This document shows, one piece after another, positions 40,515 to 53,199 of a stretch of 64,000 nt of DNA. The DNA comes from Formicarius rufipectus (lineage: Eukaryota > Chordata > Aves > Passeriformes > Formicariidae). The notes beneath the pieces were generated by a model. It saw only the letters and a program-made list of their open reading frames with translations. It had not been told where the DNA came from and made no database searches. Every line of letters begins with the position of its first letter. The stretch's first letter is position 1. The stretch spans positions 1,336,242-1,400,241 of the forward strand of contig VXAU01000683.1 of assembly GCA_013399695.1 (NCBI GenBank), given 5' to 3'. The position numbers and the translations under genes were made by a program.

Positions 40515-43500
40515 GATTTATAGTAAAAGCCACTTACATTTCTTTTTTGCAGAACCAAGCCATCTGCCTTCAATCTACCATCAGCCCCTACTTGATGAAT
40601 TCACACATTTTAAAGCCCCAGAGTAACCATTAGAAAGGAAATTGGACACTACTTGTCATTTGCAAAGCTTTCTTAACTGGAGAGGCTTCCCATTTGTTCA
40701 ATTAAATGTTTGCATGTGCAACACAATTTATGAAATTTATCCTAAAACAATGAGGACTGAAATAATATTGGAGGCAGATGGCACAGCTGTTCCATTTAGA
40801 GCTATCCACAGCAATGCATGAAGTGATGGACAGGACTGGGAAGTGGGAGTGAAAACTTAGTACTATGAAGAATATCATCCATGGATATTAGCAATAAACA
40901 AACCATTTCAGCTCCAGTTCTCCCTCCCTCTATTGTATGTAGCTGCGTGACTCACTTCAGTTTATCCAATTAGAAACACTCATTTGATTCAAGTCAATCA
41001 CTGAAGCCATGTAAGGTTTTCCCCTAAGAGAACCCATTCCTCTAACTTAAAAGCTAGGGGAGTCTGAAAACGTGTCTTTCATGGAAACAAGGAGGCACAT
41101 ATTTTTACAGGTTTATGAGGCAGTGTGCATGCAGAAGAGACAGATACTATTAGGAACAGGGAACAAGTTCAAGCTGCTGCTTATTTGCATGCCTCTCACA
41201 GAACAGAAATCATTGCACTGTGCTCCAGATGCCGCAAATCTCAAGATGCATATCCAGTACTCATAATTAAAACTGGCAAATTTTTTCACTGAGGAGAGGG
41301 AAGAAAAAAACTAGAGCTATTCTAGCCACTTTATGTCTATTTTGAGATTTCTGGGGTACTGATCTACTCTACCATCTCAGTATCAGGAAGGTCATGTTCT
41401 CAAAGGAAAGTGCATGCAAAAACATTTCCTCACAGGGAGCAGACTTGAAAGAACCTGAGCAGAGCATATGTCTTTCTGTGCAGCACCTGGACTAGGACCA
41501 GAGATTCAGTAAACTAAATGAGCAAAGTAATAAAAAATTTCTTCAAAGAAAATTTTCAGCCTTCATGAAAGAAAATTAGAGAATATGTGGAAAGAGATTT
41601 AAACCAAAATAGGTTGGCAGGAAAGGTTTTCATCTTCTTGGAAAGCACTGCTTTACTAGAAAACAAGGAACTATTCATTGCAAGCCAGAATATAGCTCAC
41701 AAAAGCTTTTATTTAGGCACTGAAAAGAAACTACTTGAGGCCAGAAGACAGATTCCAATCCCCAAAGCCATGGGGAGGCAATGACACTAGCTCTGTGGAA
41801 CCCCAGTCTCCTCCTCTGCAGGTTTAATGTAACATCAACAGTCAAAAAAAGTTACAAGACCAAACTCAGTTAAGAAAGAGCCATAGAAACCAAAGGACAA
41901 GATCTCACCACCTTCTTTCTCCTCTATAGCCTACTCTTTCCCTGATTTCCTCTTTAATATTACAGACTATTAGAGATTTTACAGCTGCAGTGTTACTGAA
42001 AACAGTGAATAGCTGTTCTGAATGAACTGTCCGTGAGATGAAGAAAGTTCTCCATATGTGCCATTTGATAGTAAATGGCCAGGAGAGAGAATGCTGGAAA
42101 GCTGGTACATCCCAGCTAATCAGAACACCCCTAAATGTCTGCCATGTTTGAAGACGTAGAGCAGAAGGCTCTTATGCCTAATGCCTTAAGAATTATTAGA
42201 GGAAAAATATATTGGCAGCGTGCAAATAAGAGAGGTGAGAGGGCACTTAAAGAAATCCTTCACTAGGCAGAGTGCTATTCATTTTCCATGACACCGAAGG
42301 GGCACCAGGTTGTACATTCAGTAGTGTATTACTTTAAAAAATATTTTCTTACCTTACTGTTGCAGTATAAATGCTTCTCTCCCAACCACCTCTTTTCCAC
42401 TGGTGATACTATGAAAGACATGCCCCAAGGGAAACATCTCTAATAACGTTCTAATCTTGCTTTTCAAGCACTTACAACTGCTGTAGCAATTTTAAAATAA
42501 AAGAAGAAAATTCATAAAACTAAACCTCTTATTTATTTGCAGGAAACTTTGGCTGTGCAGGAATGATTGCAAACTATACCACCACAGAGAAATATATTTA
42601 GTTTCTACTCTCATTTTTTCATAATTTGCATGCACACATTGCTGTACACAGCACAATACATGGAAACTTCAGACAAGTGATAAAAATTTAGTGTCCTAAT
42701 TTCCTGGTTTTGTACCCTGGTTTCATTTCAGCTATATCTTAAAAGGCCAATATCCACATATGATGTCCAGTAACTAATTACACAAAGCAGATATTCATAA
42801 TTATTTTCCACCAAATATGTAAATATGAAAGTCACCACAAGGACATAAATGCACAGCTAATCCTGAAGGAATCCAGATTCTGCAGAATACCTCTACAAAG
42901 CATCAGTGGGACAGAGTCATAAAAAACTGCCAAACCAGAGGAAATTACTGCACATTTCAAAATGCCTACCCTCATTGGATCACCATTCCCATAAGAGCAG
43001 TTCTTCCACTCTTTCCATCCACCCCTGCAGCCTCCTCATTCTCAGAGGGGCATTAGACATGGAAATTAGAATCCATGTTACCCTCAAACACAGCACTGTG
43101 ATAAGGGAAACTGCCCACTTTCAAACGCTTGTCTTGCTCTACCCTGACAGGGTGACCCTCTCAGGAGCTTCTGACAAGCTTCAGGTCCCTCGGTATATGC
43201 CAACTTCTACTCCTTCAGCTTTTCCTGCTGACTTTTGGAGGAGTGGAATTCAGCTTACGTTGACCCAATTGTCATCCAGTAACACTCAATAGTTTCATCT
43301 CTGTGAACAACCAAATAATGATGACAGGGCAGAAATTTGGCAGCTACAGTAGACACATACCCTGATGGACTGGGAACTGAAGGGACCTTCGGAGAAGACT
43401 ACCACCATAAGGTCTTGAAGTATTGCAGAAGACAGGAACCAGTCCACTGAGACACCTGGAAAACCTAAAGTGAAACACCGACTTTTGCTTACTTCCCCTT

Positions 43501-46259
43501 TATCTTGTGTGTGGAAGGTTTTCACTTTGTACTACAAAAAAAAATTAGGAATTGCAAGTAGCTAGAAGCTCTTCAAGTGTTTGGGGTTTTTTTTCCCACT
43601 CCCCTTCCATTCCAATTATCTTCAACCTGGAAGTCACCACAGTGGCCAAACGCATTTCCTTTTTTTCGGTTTTAGTTATTGACGGAAGAGGAGCAGGAGC
43701 AGCAGGTTGATGGGGTTTTTTTGTTTGTTGGTTGAAGTCTTTTTAACTGTCAGCTAAAGGAAAGGTTCAGCTTTTCAAACAACTGAAATGAGCTTTTCAA
43801 CAAAAACTGTAGATATCAGAAACAGAGAGATAGCAATTACATTATTTTCTCTCCCCTAGAGGTTCATGAACCCTACTGGAGTCTTACATACTTCCTTACT
43901 CCCTTCAGGCTAAAGGATGAAGCCTCAGTACCTCAGGAGATCAATGTCCTATTTCCAAAAATAACCAAAGAAACCTCAACAAATAGCCAGACTTTGGCAG
44001 TATTCCTGAGCACTCCAGTGGCACAATACCATGGTTTTAGAATAAACCCTTTTCTGCTCTTCTGGGACAGCTAACACAAAGGGAAACAGCCAAGATGGCT
44101 CTTCAATTCACTGAGCTTCCGTTACAAAAGAGTCACTGGCAGTATGTGGATGCTGGAATTACAGCGACCAAAAGAGTATCAAATTGGTGAAGAGCCAAGG
44201 TCCCAAAGCCATGTGCATAAACTGACCATAAAGGCTGAAGTCTGTACTAGTCCATGGTAATCAGTGAGGAATGAAGGTATTCCTCAGAACTACCCAGAAA
44301 ACAGAACTACATTGCTTATCGTCAGATTCCTCTTGCAGTTTTACCTTATGAGAATCTTTGCTGCTTGGCGTTACTTTTATCATTACTGCCTCTGTTAAAA
44401 GGCTACTTCACAGGTCCTGCTGTTGATCGAGCAGATAAGAGTGACATATTAGGCACAATTTCAGCAATGCTTAGAAATTATTTTACCCAAAGCACAAGAT
44501 TTAGTTCCATCTAAATTCTAATGTAGCCCCAATCCCCTTTGCTTAAACTTCAAGAGAGTCCCCTACACCAGACTTTGGTGTATAAATACTGTCATTTCTG
44601 CATTTCATTGAAACACTTAGAAGTTGCATCATTTTTGATTTAACAAACAAACAAAAAAAAAAAAAAATGAAAAAAAATCCTGAAGAAGGATTAGGTTGGT
44701 TGAGAATTTTAAAACCATTAGGCTGGCAGTAGCACTATAATGGTGCACTAAAAGGGGATAAACATGGATGAATGGTCTTCCACCAGCAGTGGGAAATAAA
44801 GTTCTTTATTGCACAAGTCAGAAGTGAGCAATCTTACAATTTCCAGCATTTAGCCTTAACTATATCACAAAAAGGTCTCAAGCTGGGGACCACTGCAATC
44901 TGCCAGAGGTTGAAACAACTTATAAGTCCTGGGCTTCTCATAAAAGATTATCTTCTTCTTTGAACAATGAAGCTGCATGAATTTTGCATGTTACCTCAAG
45001 CACTTTACTTTACTCCAAGAATAACAGCTCCATTTCAAAGCACGTTAAGCTGACTCCCCATTTTATCACCCATACAAAATGGCTGCCAAAAGGTTAGACA
45101 GGCAATGAGCAGGAGAGAAGAAACAGACTTTAACACTTAAATCCCTATCTATAAGGAAATCCCAAATTAATGTAAAGGAATATATATCCCCTTATTTAAA
45201 AAAAAAATATGTTTTCTAAACTAAATTGAACATATTGCACCTATTTTAAGTGACTGGAACATTCCCATAAATTTGTCAGGACCCTCATTGTATATTTAAA
45301 TCTTTAAGTGAGAGAATTTATCACTGTCACTGAGATAAGGCCACGCTTAGAAATGAGCATCTCAGTGCACCAAACTATTAGAAACCTTTCTCTAACCAGC
45401 AGAACCAAAAACTTTGTTCTGAACAGCACAAAAATGCTAGAGCAAAACCGATGGAGACTGACCCACGATGGTTTGCATCTGACCCCCATTTTTCACCTCT
45501 TCTCTCACTAATCCTGATTTTAATTATCTACAAATTTGTACTTACTCAATGCTAGCACTTAATTTATCTATGGAAATTCAAATCATCTCATGTTAAAATA
45601 AAGTTTCTAAAGTAGACAGGTTTGTCAGCCCTTAATGAGATCATTATAATTCATATTAGGTATAGCTGAAAATGCATTAATAGGAAAATGCTTCCTTTCC
45701 TTCACAGGGAACAAGAGCCAAGACACTTTGCAGATAAGTTTGCAGTTTGGGACCAGTTTGCAGAGAAACCAAAAGGCCTTCCAGGGCTGCAGAATCCTGC
45801 TTTAAGAGACTTGCAGTCTCAAAACCCCATTTTTCCTGAGACAAAACCACCTAAATCAACATAAATCTTGAGGATTTGTTTCCAGCCCCTGAGAAGGTGG
45901 TAGTACCTGAAAGGGCACATACAAGATTACACCTTCTCTTAATATTCAATGGTAAGAGTTAACTATGTCATGTTGCATTTGAGATTGTCACATGCTAAGC
46001 TACTCTAGAGTTCAGTATTAAGAATTCAGAGTGGAGGTGGCCAGTTTACTGTGTCAGTTACTAAGTTCCCAAATTCACCTAAGGGATGCTTCTAAGCTTC
46101 ATTCCAAAGACAACAGAAAAAGTCTAAAACCTAAAGGCATGAAAAGGTACTCAAGCGCCTAGACTGACAGCTGTGTAACGCTCAGAGGTCTGAACAACTA
46201 ATTGGAAAAATGGGACTAGGATTCACAATGAATTTTGGATCTCCAAGAAAAGGAAAAAG

Positions 46260-46294
46260 ATTATAGGGCTGGAAGAGACCACCAGATCACACTC
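46260..46294 (-). mobile_element. Possible short CR1 3' end fragment
   Basis: The phrase 'atagggctggaagagacc' followed by 'accagatca' resembles the reverse complement of the CR1 3' end (consensus around 'gggttggaagggacc' and 'agatcat'). Only about 35 bases can be matched, so chance is possible. Confidence 0.4.
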
Positions 46295-46871
46295 CCGCTT
46301 TTCAAGGTTTGGAACGTGAACAGTAACTGAGCACATCCTGACAGAGAACAGCGATCCTTCGCTTATTGAACAGGCCTGTCAATACACAGACCACACCCCT
46401 GCCTTGGGAAACTTCTCCCGGCGCTTCCCTCTTTTCTGGCACCAACACGAGTTTCCTACCCGTGACCTCCACACCCACCCCTCGCTGCGTCTGCGGCAGC
46501 CGCCTCTGCCCAGCCACAGACAGCACATCCTTCCCTGCCTCTTCTCAAGGGTCCCCTGCGGATCTCCCGAGCCCCTCTCCCCGAATGCTCCCAGCTGGCT
46601 CCTGCCGCCGCTGGAACCCCGCGCATCCCTCGGGATCGCCGCTCGCCCCGGCGCGCCCGCGGCAGGGCTAGGCGAGGCTGTGCCGGAGTGCCGGCACCTC
46701 GGACTGCCTCCCCCACCGGTGGGAGCGCTGCTGCTGCCTCCCCCGATGCCTCTTTCCGACGGCCCCCGATCTCACTGCGGTGCTCGGTGCCCCCTCCCCG
46801 ACACCCCACGCCGAGGGGACTGTGACCGGCACCCCGGCCCCGCGTTCCTGGTCCCGCAGCTCCCCCTGGCG

Positions 46872-46879
46872 CCCGCCCC
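46872..46879. promoter_or_regulatory. GC box (Sp1/KLF-type)
   Basis: CCCGCCCC inside the CpG island, the core of an Sp1-family binding site. A TGACG half-site lies just beside it on the minus strand. Confidence 0.5.
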
Positions 46880-46990
46880 GCTCGTCACCCAACACCAGCC
46901 TCCCTCCTGGACACCCCGAGCGGGAGCGGGAAGGAAGGGCAGCGAACCACCCTGGGCGCTGGAGCGGCTAAGGAGCCTCCCAACAGGGTC

Positions 46991-46997
46991 ACTCACA
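46991..46997 (-). other. Candidate splice donor, minus strand
   Basis: On the minus strand CAGCCT is followed by GTGAGT (GT at 46996-46995). The intron side is a perfect consensus but the last exon base is T rather than G. It would serve a first exon starting to the right, near 47050. Confidence 0.35.
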
Positions 46998-47004
46998 GGC
47001 TGAA

Positions 47005-47013
47005 CGGGTGAGG
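47005..47013 (+). other. Candidate splice donor, plus strand
   Basis: CGG is followed by GTGAGG (GT at 47008-47009), a good donor at the downstream edge of the CpG island. It would end a first exon of a plus-strand transcript, possibly joined to the candidate exon at 51035. Confidence 0.35.
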
Positions 47014-47045
47014 AAGCGGCAGGAGGCGGCAGTGGGGGAATGGGA

Positions 47046-50000
47046 CGGATTGTGCAGTGAAAAGGTGCATACCCGGATGGAGGGGAAAAGAAAATCCAAC
47101 AAGATTTAGAAGTTGTGAAAGGTGGAGACAGCACTCAAGTCAAATACTATGGAGGCAGACCAAATAATAGGGTGATCATAGGTTTCTTGTGTTCCTCCCG
47201 ACAGGCTTTTTCTTGAAGAACTCCAATTGCTGAGTGTGCTCTCTGAGCAATGGCACTGACTCCCTTTTCCCATCCTTTCCATCTTAATCATTGCAGTTTT
47301 CTCCTAACACTTCTCCTAAATCACTACTGCAGCAATTCAGGTCCATCACGTCTCATCATACCCACCACAGTGGCAGGAAATAGATCACCACTCTCCTCTA
47401 CATCAGTCTTGCAGGTTTAAAGACGTGCTCCAACTCTATAGAGGAGTACCATTTTCTGAGCTAAACACAACCAGTTTGCACTATCCTGTCACAGGCTGTG
47501 TTGTCCAGATGGCTGATCTCTCTGGTGGTGCTCTCTGTTGGGGTCTCCCCAGCTCACATCTTTCCTGGAACACTCCATACAGAACAGCTCACAACACTCC
47601 TGCAGTGCCAGGACAGCCGTGTGAAGCAGTATGTCTGCTCAGTGCATCTGAGAGACTGCAATGCCTTCTACTATATGCTTCAGTAACATATTTTTCTCTT
47701 TTCTTAGTTGCACAGTAGTACTGGCACATATGCTACTTGTGATAAATCACCAGTCCCTGCATCCTCTTTTGTAGGAGAGACTGAGTCATACCCACTGAGT
47801 TACTCCCTTGTCCTGTTTCTGTGCAATTAATTGACCCTGCTCAAATGAGGTATCTAATACTCTTTCTGCTGAGTTGTATTTTGCTTCTTTCGTTCCATTC
47901 TGTCCTGTTTCTTGCTATTACACACATGATTTTCCTGGTTTCTCAAGATGCTTTTCATTTCCAGCCTACCACAGGTCTTTTGAGCTCAGGAAATTTAACA
48001 TGGCTGTGTACTGTATCATCTTAGTAGTATGGGCTGCAGAATACACTTGGCAGATTTTGGTAATTCTCCCATTTTGGTGGCAAAACACTGAAAATAGTCT
48101 GAAGTCCATTTTAATTCATCTCTGCATCCGTTATATTGCTGTCTTCATCTAAAACACACTTCTCTAGCTCAGAGTTCATTCTTTCTAGACTCAGATAACC
48201 CACATGATCTTTGGAGGTCCTCTACCTTGTATAAACTCCCTTCCTACAGTAGTCCTGCACACAAATGTTCAGGGAGAGGTAATACAAATGAGTTTACCCT
48301 GAGGTCTTCTGTAAGCAGTGAATACTCAGGGAAGTCCAACTGTCTTCAAATTTTTATTGGCAGTAACACCAACGCTCTTTGCCTCAGTGCCAACCTCTCC
48401 TAGCAGTCTTTACTTTGCTACAGATTGTCAGTATTGTTCTTTCCAGTCAACAGTGCCTGAATTTACAGAACACTTAACAGTACTATGCAAACAAAATCTA
48501 ATCTCACCCAAAACAGAATTCTTGAATTATATGCCAGGTTACAGGGATAGCTGTCACTGTTATGTACTATGGCACACCCAACATCACCCACATCTTTGCA
48601 AGGTGCCATATCAGCTTGTTTTCTCAAGCCAAGCCAACATGGAAAATGGTTTCTGAATGAGAAGTAGCTTGAGTTGAGCTACTGCAGCACATCAACGATG
48701 GAGGCACACACCTGGCCACATGGCCAGAACTCAGTTCCCACAAGCACCAGGGCTCCAACCTGAAAACTAGCTAAGATTCTGACATCGTTCAAGGAGTTCA
48801 TTTCAAGGCCAGTGACAAAAATGAGGGGATGAAAAATAGGCATATTGTTTGAGAAATGCTTCCAAAACAATTTTGCAGAGATTAGTCACTTAATGCTCCA
48901 TTCAATCCATGGCAAGTCATTCAATTCCCCCTCCTTCCCAGCTAATTGCCACTTTTAGCAGGGGCAATAGGCTGAGAACAGAGAATTAAAATCTTAAGAT
49001 TTTGGTGACTAAGCAACTATTTCAGTGTCATTCTACTTGCATAGCCTAGGGTGGCCCACTGCTTGGAGCAATTACTGAATGCAAAACACAGCCAAGCACC
49101 TCTGGATCTATAGATCCTCATTACTAGATCAGCTTCCAAGGGAAGTGCCCAACTGCCAGCTAATGTGCATTGCTAAGTGGGAACAGGCTTTCTGCTGATC
49201 TACTAACTTAAGCACCAAATTTTGGAATCCTTTATCATAACTAAAATTCAATCCAGATATGTCTTGTGCCAAGAAATGCTGTGGCTACTGCAGATGTCAT
49301 TTTCTCAAATTCTTAACTATTTTAAGCAAAACAGACCAAGACCAACCATACAAGACTTCAGATAATATCTTGTAACTTCCTTTAAACAACAGGTACTCTC
49401 CTGAGACAGCGTTCTTTTTCCAGGCTCTACACAAGTCAAACCTAGATGTTTAAACTCTGTGCTTCTCATATCACACCTGATGTTTTGTACTGTGATCTAC
49501 TGTGGTACTGTGGCAGCCTTAGGTATCAAACCAACTTGAGTCAGGAAACTGATAACAGCATGACACTTCTGAGAGTCACCATTTTTCATTTGGCTGAAAC
49601 AACTTGACTGATTTGATCTGACATTACTGCAAAATATTAGGAGCCAGTTAAAGTTTTATTTCTTTTAAACAAATATATGGGGAAAATAAACCCCCATAGC
49701 TAACTGTCTATTGCTCTAGAGGTCAACAGGTCACTCGGTAAATACAAAGCCAAGCACCCACCTTGCTGTTATGTTAAAAGCAAACTCTATTTTGAGCTTA
49801 TTTTCAAGCCAGCAAGTACCATATCCATGACTTCGAGATATTTGTCTGCACACAGGTTCGTTGAGTTGTGTGTTACTGCTCAATATGCCTAATAAACCCC
49901 ATTACATAGAACACTGCCTTTTGTTTGATTTTTATGGTCATTGTGAGGAGTCACTACCAGAAACATGACTGTTGACAAAATTGGTATATTTGCATGATTT

Positions 50001-51034
50001 CTGAAGAATGCAAGTACAATGTTTAATTGCATATCTTCTGGAGATTATGTACTACCACCTGCATGTGTATAAAAAAAAAAATGCATAATAAAAATACTGC
50101 TGAGTTGCATGGGCAATAGCCTTTTCTCATAGAGGTCTTATTTTGATTGATATCAGGATGCCAGATCTGTTGCTGTGGGGGGTTTTAATAACAGTAAAAT
50201 ACACCAACAAATAAAATCAGCATTTATTATATACAGTAAATGGCCTCTTCAGCCTGCTACAATGATTACATTCACCCACAATAATAAATAATCATAACAG
50301 ACACCCAGAGCTAGATTCTGGCACATAAGCTAACCATGCAAAACAGGCTCATAACTAGCTTCAGCAGCTGGCTGAAAGTTTTCCCAGAATAAACTGAGTG
50401 TTCTGGAAGGAATGGAAATTCAGAGCTGAAGCCTTCCAACCACCTTGTAACACAGATGGGAGGACATAATCAGAGCAAGGTACATTGAGAATCCTACAGC
50501 TCTTGCAATCCATCCTTTAGCCCCAACAACAACAGCCTCCACTACTCAATAGTCACAAAAAACATTAATAATGTTACTTCAACTTCTTTCCTGTCTGAGG
50601 GCATCTGAACTCTTGTCTCAAGGAAGAAAGTGTTAAACATGTTAGAGCTACTCTGTGAACAGGTTTCACCCAATCTGTATCAGCAACCTGTTTCACTTTG
50701 CCAAAAGCATCCCTCAGAGCTCAGTTTGGGAACAGGAACATTCACTATAACCACAGTCAAGAACCCCCTCATGGGAAACAACACTGTCATTTGAGTTCCC
50801 TCATTAGCATTTACTCAGTAGGGCAATAACAGGATGCACTGAGATGACAGTGCCTTATAATACATCATTAGTATGTATTCTGAGTTTGAATCCTTTTTTT
50901 TCTCTTTACAATTCACTTTCTTCCAAAGTGTTATTTTTCATCATGCCTGAAAGCAAATCATTGAACTCCGACATGACGTCTTCTCACACGGTTTGAATAT
51001 CTGATTTCACTGCCCTCACCCTTCATCCTCGCAG
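47046..51034. other. Non-coding sequence between CpG island and candidate exon
   Basis: No repeat or gene is recognised. Overlapping open frames at 47425-48152 and 48318-48656 have no family resemblance. Single AP-1 heptamers occur at 47782-47788 and 49537-49543. If the island drives plus-strand transcription, this would be intron 1. Confidence 0.5.
50974..50980. promoter_or_regulatory. CRE-like site TGACGTC
   Basis: TGACGTC matches seven of the eight bases of the palindromic CREB/ATF site. It lies 60 bases before the candidate exon, in a CpG-containing patch. Confidence 0.3.
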
Positions 51035-51209
51035 GAGGATTCAGTGGAAAACGCCCGAAGTTTTCCATCCGAGTCAGAGCTGGGGATGCTGCTGAGCCGG
51101 GCAGCCCGGGGTCTGCCTTCGCTGCTCTTCTGCTGCCATCTGCAGGGCTTGGCTCGGATGCAGCTCTGATTTTGCTCATTCCCCTGGCAGCTAGAAGAGC
51201 CAGCCCAGG
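51035..51209 (+). other. Candidate exon in a small CpG-rich patch, gene unknown
   Basis: A convincing acceptor lies at the left edge: a branch-point-like CTGAT, a pyrimidine-rich stretch (CCCTCACCCTTCATCCTCGCAG) and AG at 51033-51034. Frame 1 from 51035 is open for 44 codons (beginning EDSVENARSF, later GMLLSRAARG and LPSLLFCCHL) and stops at TGA 51167. A donor (CCAGG then GTAAAG, GT at 51210-51211) follows, so the exon would span about 175 bases and carry a stop, either as a last coding part or as a non-coding exon. About ten CpG survive here in otherwise CpG-poor DNA. I do not recognise the peptide. The minus strand also has an open frame across it and a GTGAGG donor, so strand and reality are both open. 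Confidence 0.3.
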
Positions 51210-52946
51210 GTAAAGTAACGACTAGTTTGGATTTGAGTCATCTGCCAAAATATCCTGTCAGTCACATCATGTGTTGCTGATCAACAGTGGTAACAAGGCT
51301 GCTTCTGACCAGATACAAAAAGGATTTTGTTTTTAATAAACACCAGCAGTAATTAAAAAACTCGTCTTTTAAGTGTGCAGTTTTACATTGCACTGGGTCA
51401 GAACACAAAGACCTTCTGTGGGTCTCTAATCCCACAGCCACAGTGAAAGCAAGTTGTGGGGCAAAACATAACTGTCAGCTTGGACTGCACAGAACTAACC
51501 TACAGGACTCACTCCCTCTGAAAATTAAAGAGGACTACGTTACCTAGGAAAGGCTGAATCATTTTATTTACATTAATAATGTTTTCAGCTCCACAAGCTA
51601 CAATAAAAGTTGGAATAAGATAATAACCAAATTTTGTGCTTCGTTGCACAGATAGATCACCCTTGCAGATAAGGAAGTATTTCTCACACAAAGCTCTCCA
51701 TGGTTTATACAGGTGTACTACATTTTAAGGTGTTCATTTTATTTCTTTGCCTTTCCCTGAAGCATCCACTAATACAGACATTAGAATACCAGATGAGAAC
51801 AAACACTGCTCAGACAAAATGTCTGCTTTTCTATCTTGTATCCCATTTCCCTATCCTTTTCCTTGCATAGATTCTTTTCCTAGCCCCAGACTGATAGGTA
51901 TTACCATGCACCCACAAAGCTGACTCCATTCTGCCTCTCCCTGAGTGTCCATCTGTACCCAAAAGGTGATGAGAGCATAGCCTAATGACCAGGAAAAGTA
52001 GCTCCATCAGGAGAATGCTAGACAGCGAGGCAGTTTTTTCAGTTTGCCAGTTACCAACACTCTTTAGTCAGCCATTTGAATACTTTCTTATTCCAAAAGC
52101 TATTGCTTTTTCTACATATGAAAAGGGCCTGATTCTTTCCAGTCAACATTCTAAGCTCTGTAGAAATCAGTTGGGGAATATTTTTGTGGCTAAAATACAA
52201 TTTAGCAATTTCTCTCGAGTCACCTTGTGCCAGTCATAGCTTTTCAGGGGTATCTGAGACATCACCATGACCCAACCTCATTACAAAGAAAAATAACAGT
52301 CTGCAGATGTTAACATTAAGATAGATTCTACTGTATTGTTCAGGCAATATCCCAAAAAGCTCACTTTTTTGGCACAGCTTTAAAAAGCAGAGAGGGAGAT
52401 TCTGTCTAAAGAGAAAGCAGCTGTTGAAGTCTTTACTATGCCCTTAAACAGCAAGAAATAAAAAAGAGCATCCATGTCCATATTAGACATGCACAAAAAA
52501 ATAAAAAAAACTGATTTAAAAAAAAAAAATCAAACTTGTTATATGAAGAAAAAAGTCAATTGAACTGGGAAAAAGCCTTGAGAAAGAGATACCAGGAGCC
52601 TATTCTTTGAAACATCATTATAGGTTATTCATTATACACTTCTGAAACTCCAAGCGTACCTTGACTGATCCTTCCAACACTCCATCAGGCATGTGTTGTT
52701 GATCACAATCACATGAGAGTAACCACTGCAAGCAGGCTAAATTGCCACAGCAGACATGAGGCAGTGACAGAAAGAGAGTAAGCTCTTATCAGTTTCCCAG
52801 GTTTCTCTCTCTTACAAGTTAAGGAAGGATCTTCCAAACTGCTGAGGTATTGAAATGACACAGGACTCTGGTTTGAAAAAGACGACCGAGTTGCAGCCAT
52901 GCCTCATTCTCAATTACCTCGGACTTCCCTGGGCCAGCTGCAGGCA
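51210..52946. other. AT-rich non-coding sequence, no gene recognised
   Basis: Nothing recognisable apart from an AP-1 heptamer at 51234-51240, just past the candidate exon, and an A-rich low-complexity stretch at 52495-52530. Confidence 0.5.
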
Positions 52947-53199
52947 TGACTCAGATGCTCACAAAGTAGCTTCTTAGCTGCAGCACATTAATATATAATC
53001 AGTGCCAGATTCAGGTTCCCTCAGTGTGCCAGGCTGTTGTTTATGGTGTTCTGCACCACAAACAGTTGAGTCACTGCTGAAGCAGAGCCAGGTGCCTTGG
53101 AGGGAAATAACCTCTGAGTCAGGGGCACAATGGATGGCCAGGGAAGGCACAATTTTCACCAGCACACTTTTACAGTTTACTCATGTTTGTGAGTCAGCA
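52947..53199. promoter_or_regulatory. Cluster of four AP-1 sites, candidate enhancer
   Basis: Four exact TGA(C/G)TCA heptamers lie at 52947-52953, 53067-53073, 53115-53121 and 53190-53196. The last extends to TGAGTCAGCA, the form preferred by NF-E2/small Maf heterodimers. Such a heptamer is expected about once in 8 kb of random sequence, and the rest of this window has roughly a dozen scattered singles, so four in 253 bases is notable. AP-1 (Fos/Jun) family proteins bind these sites and they are typical of distal enhancers. The sequence cannot show in which tissue it would act or on which gene. Confidence 0.45.

Larger units (their letters stand above)
33708..46259. other. Unique AT-rich non-coding sequence, no gene recognised
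   Basis: No exon or interspersed repeat is recognised in this 12.5 kb. It contains an A/C-rich tract at 36296-36398, a short GT microsatellite near 37388-37402, A-runs at 40496-40514 and 44653-44667, and single AP-1 heptamers at 35565-35571 and 40948-40954. The 128-codon frame at 42906-43292 begins at GTG and has no recognisable domain. Confidence 0.55.
46380..47045. promoter_or_regulatory. CpG island, probable promoter
   Basis: G+C content rises sharply above the AT-rich flanks and CpG is dense: by eye about two dozen CpG in the 230 bases from 46471 to 46700. Runs such as CGGGATCGCCGCTCGCC show no CpG depletion. A GC box is present and no TATA box is evident, as is usual for island promoters. 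Long frames on both strands (for example 46404-47003, which begins at TTG) are explained by the scarcity of stops in GC-rich DNA; I recognise no protein in them. Donor-like sites exist on both strands, so the direction of transcription is undecided and it may be bidirectional. Confidence 0.8.

Noticed and set aside
42906..43292. 128-codon frame
   Set aside because: It begins at GTG, which is not a normal eukaryotic start, and resembles no protein family.
46404..47003. 199-codon open frame on the plus strand in the CpG island
   Set aside because: It starts at TTG, has no ATG until about 46747, is Pro/Arg/Ala-rich as any frame in such DNA would be, and a comparably open frame lies on the opposite strand. 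I recognise no domain.
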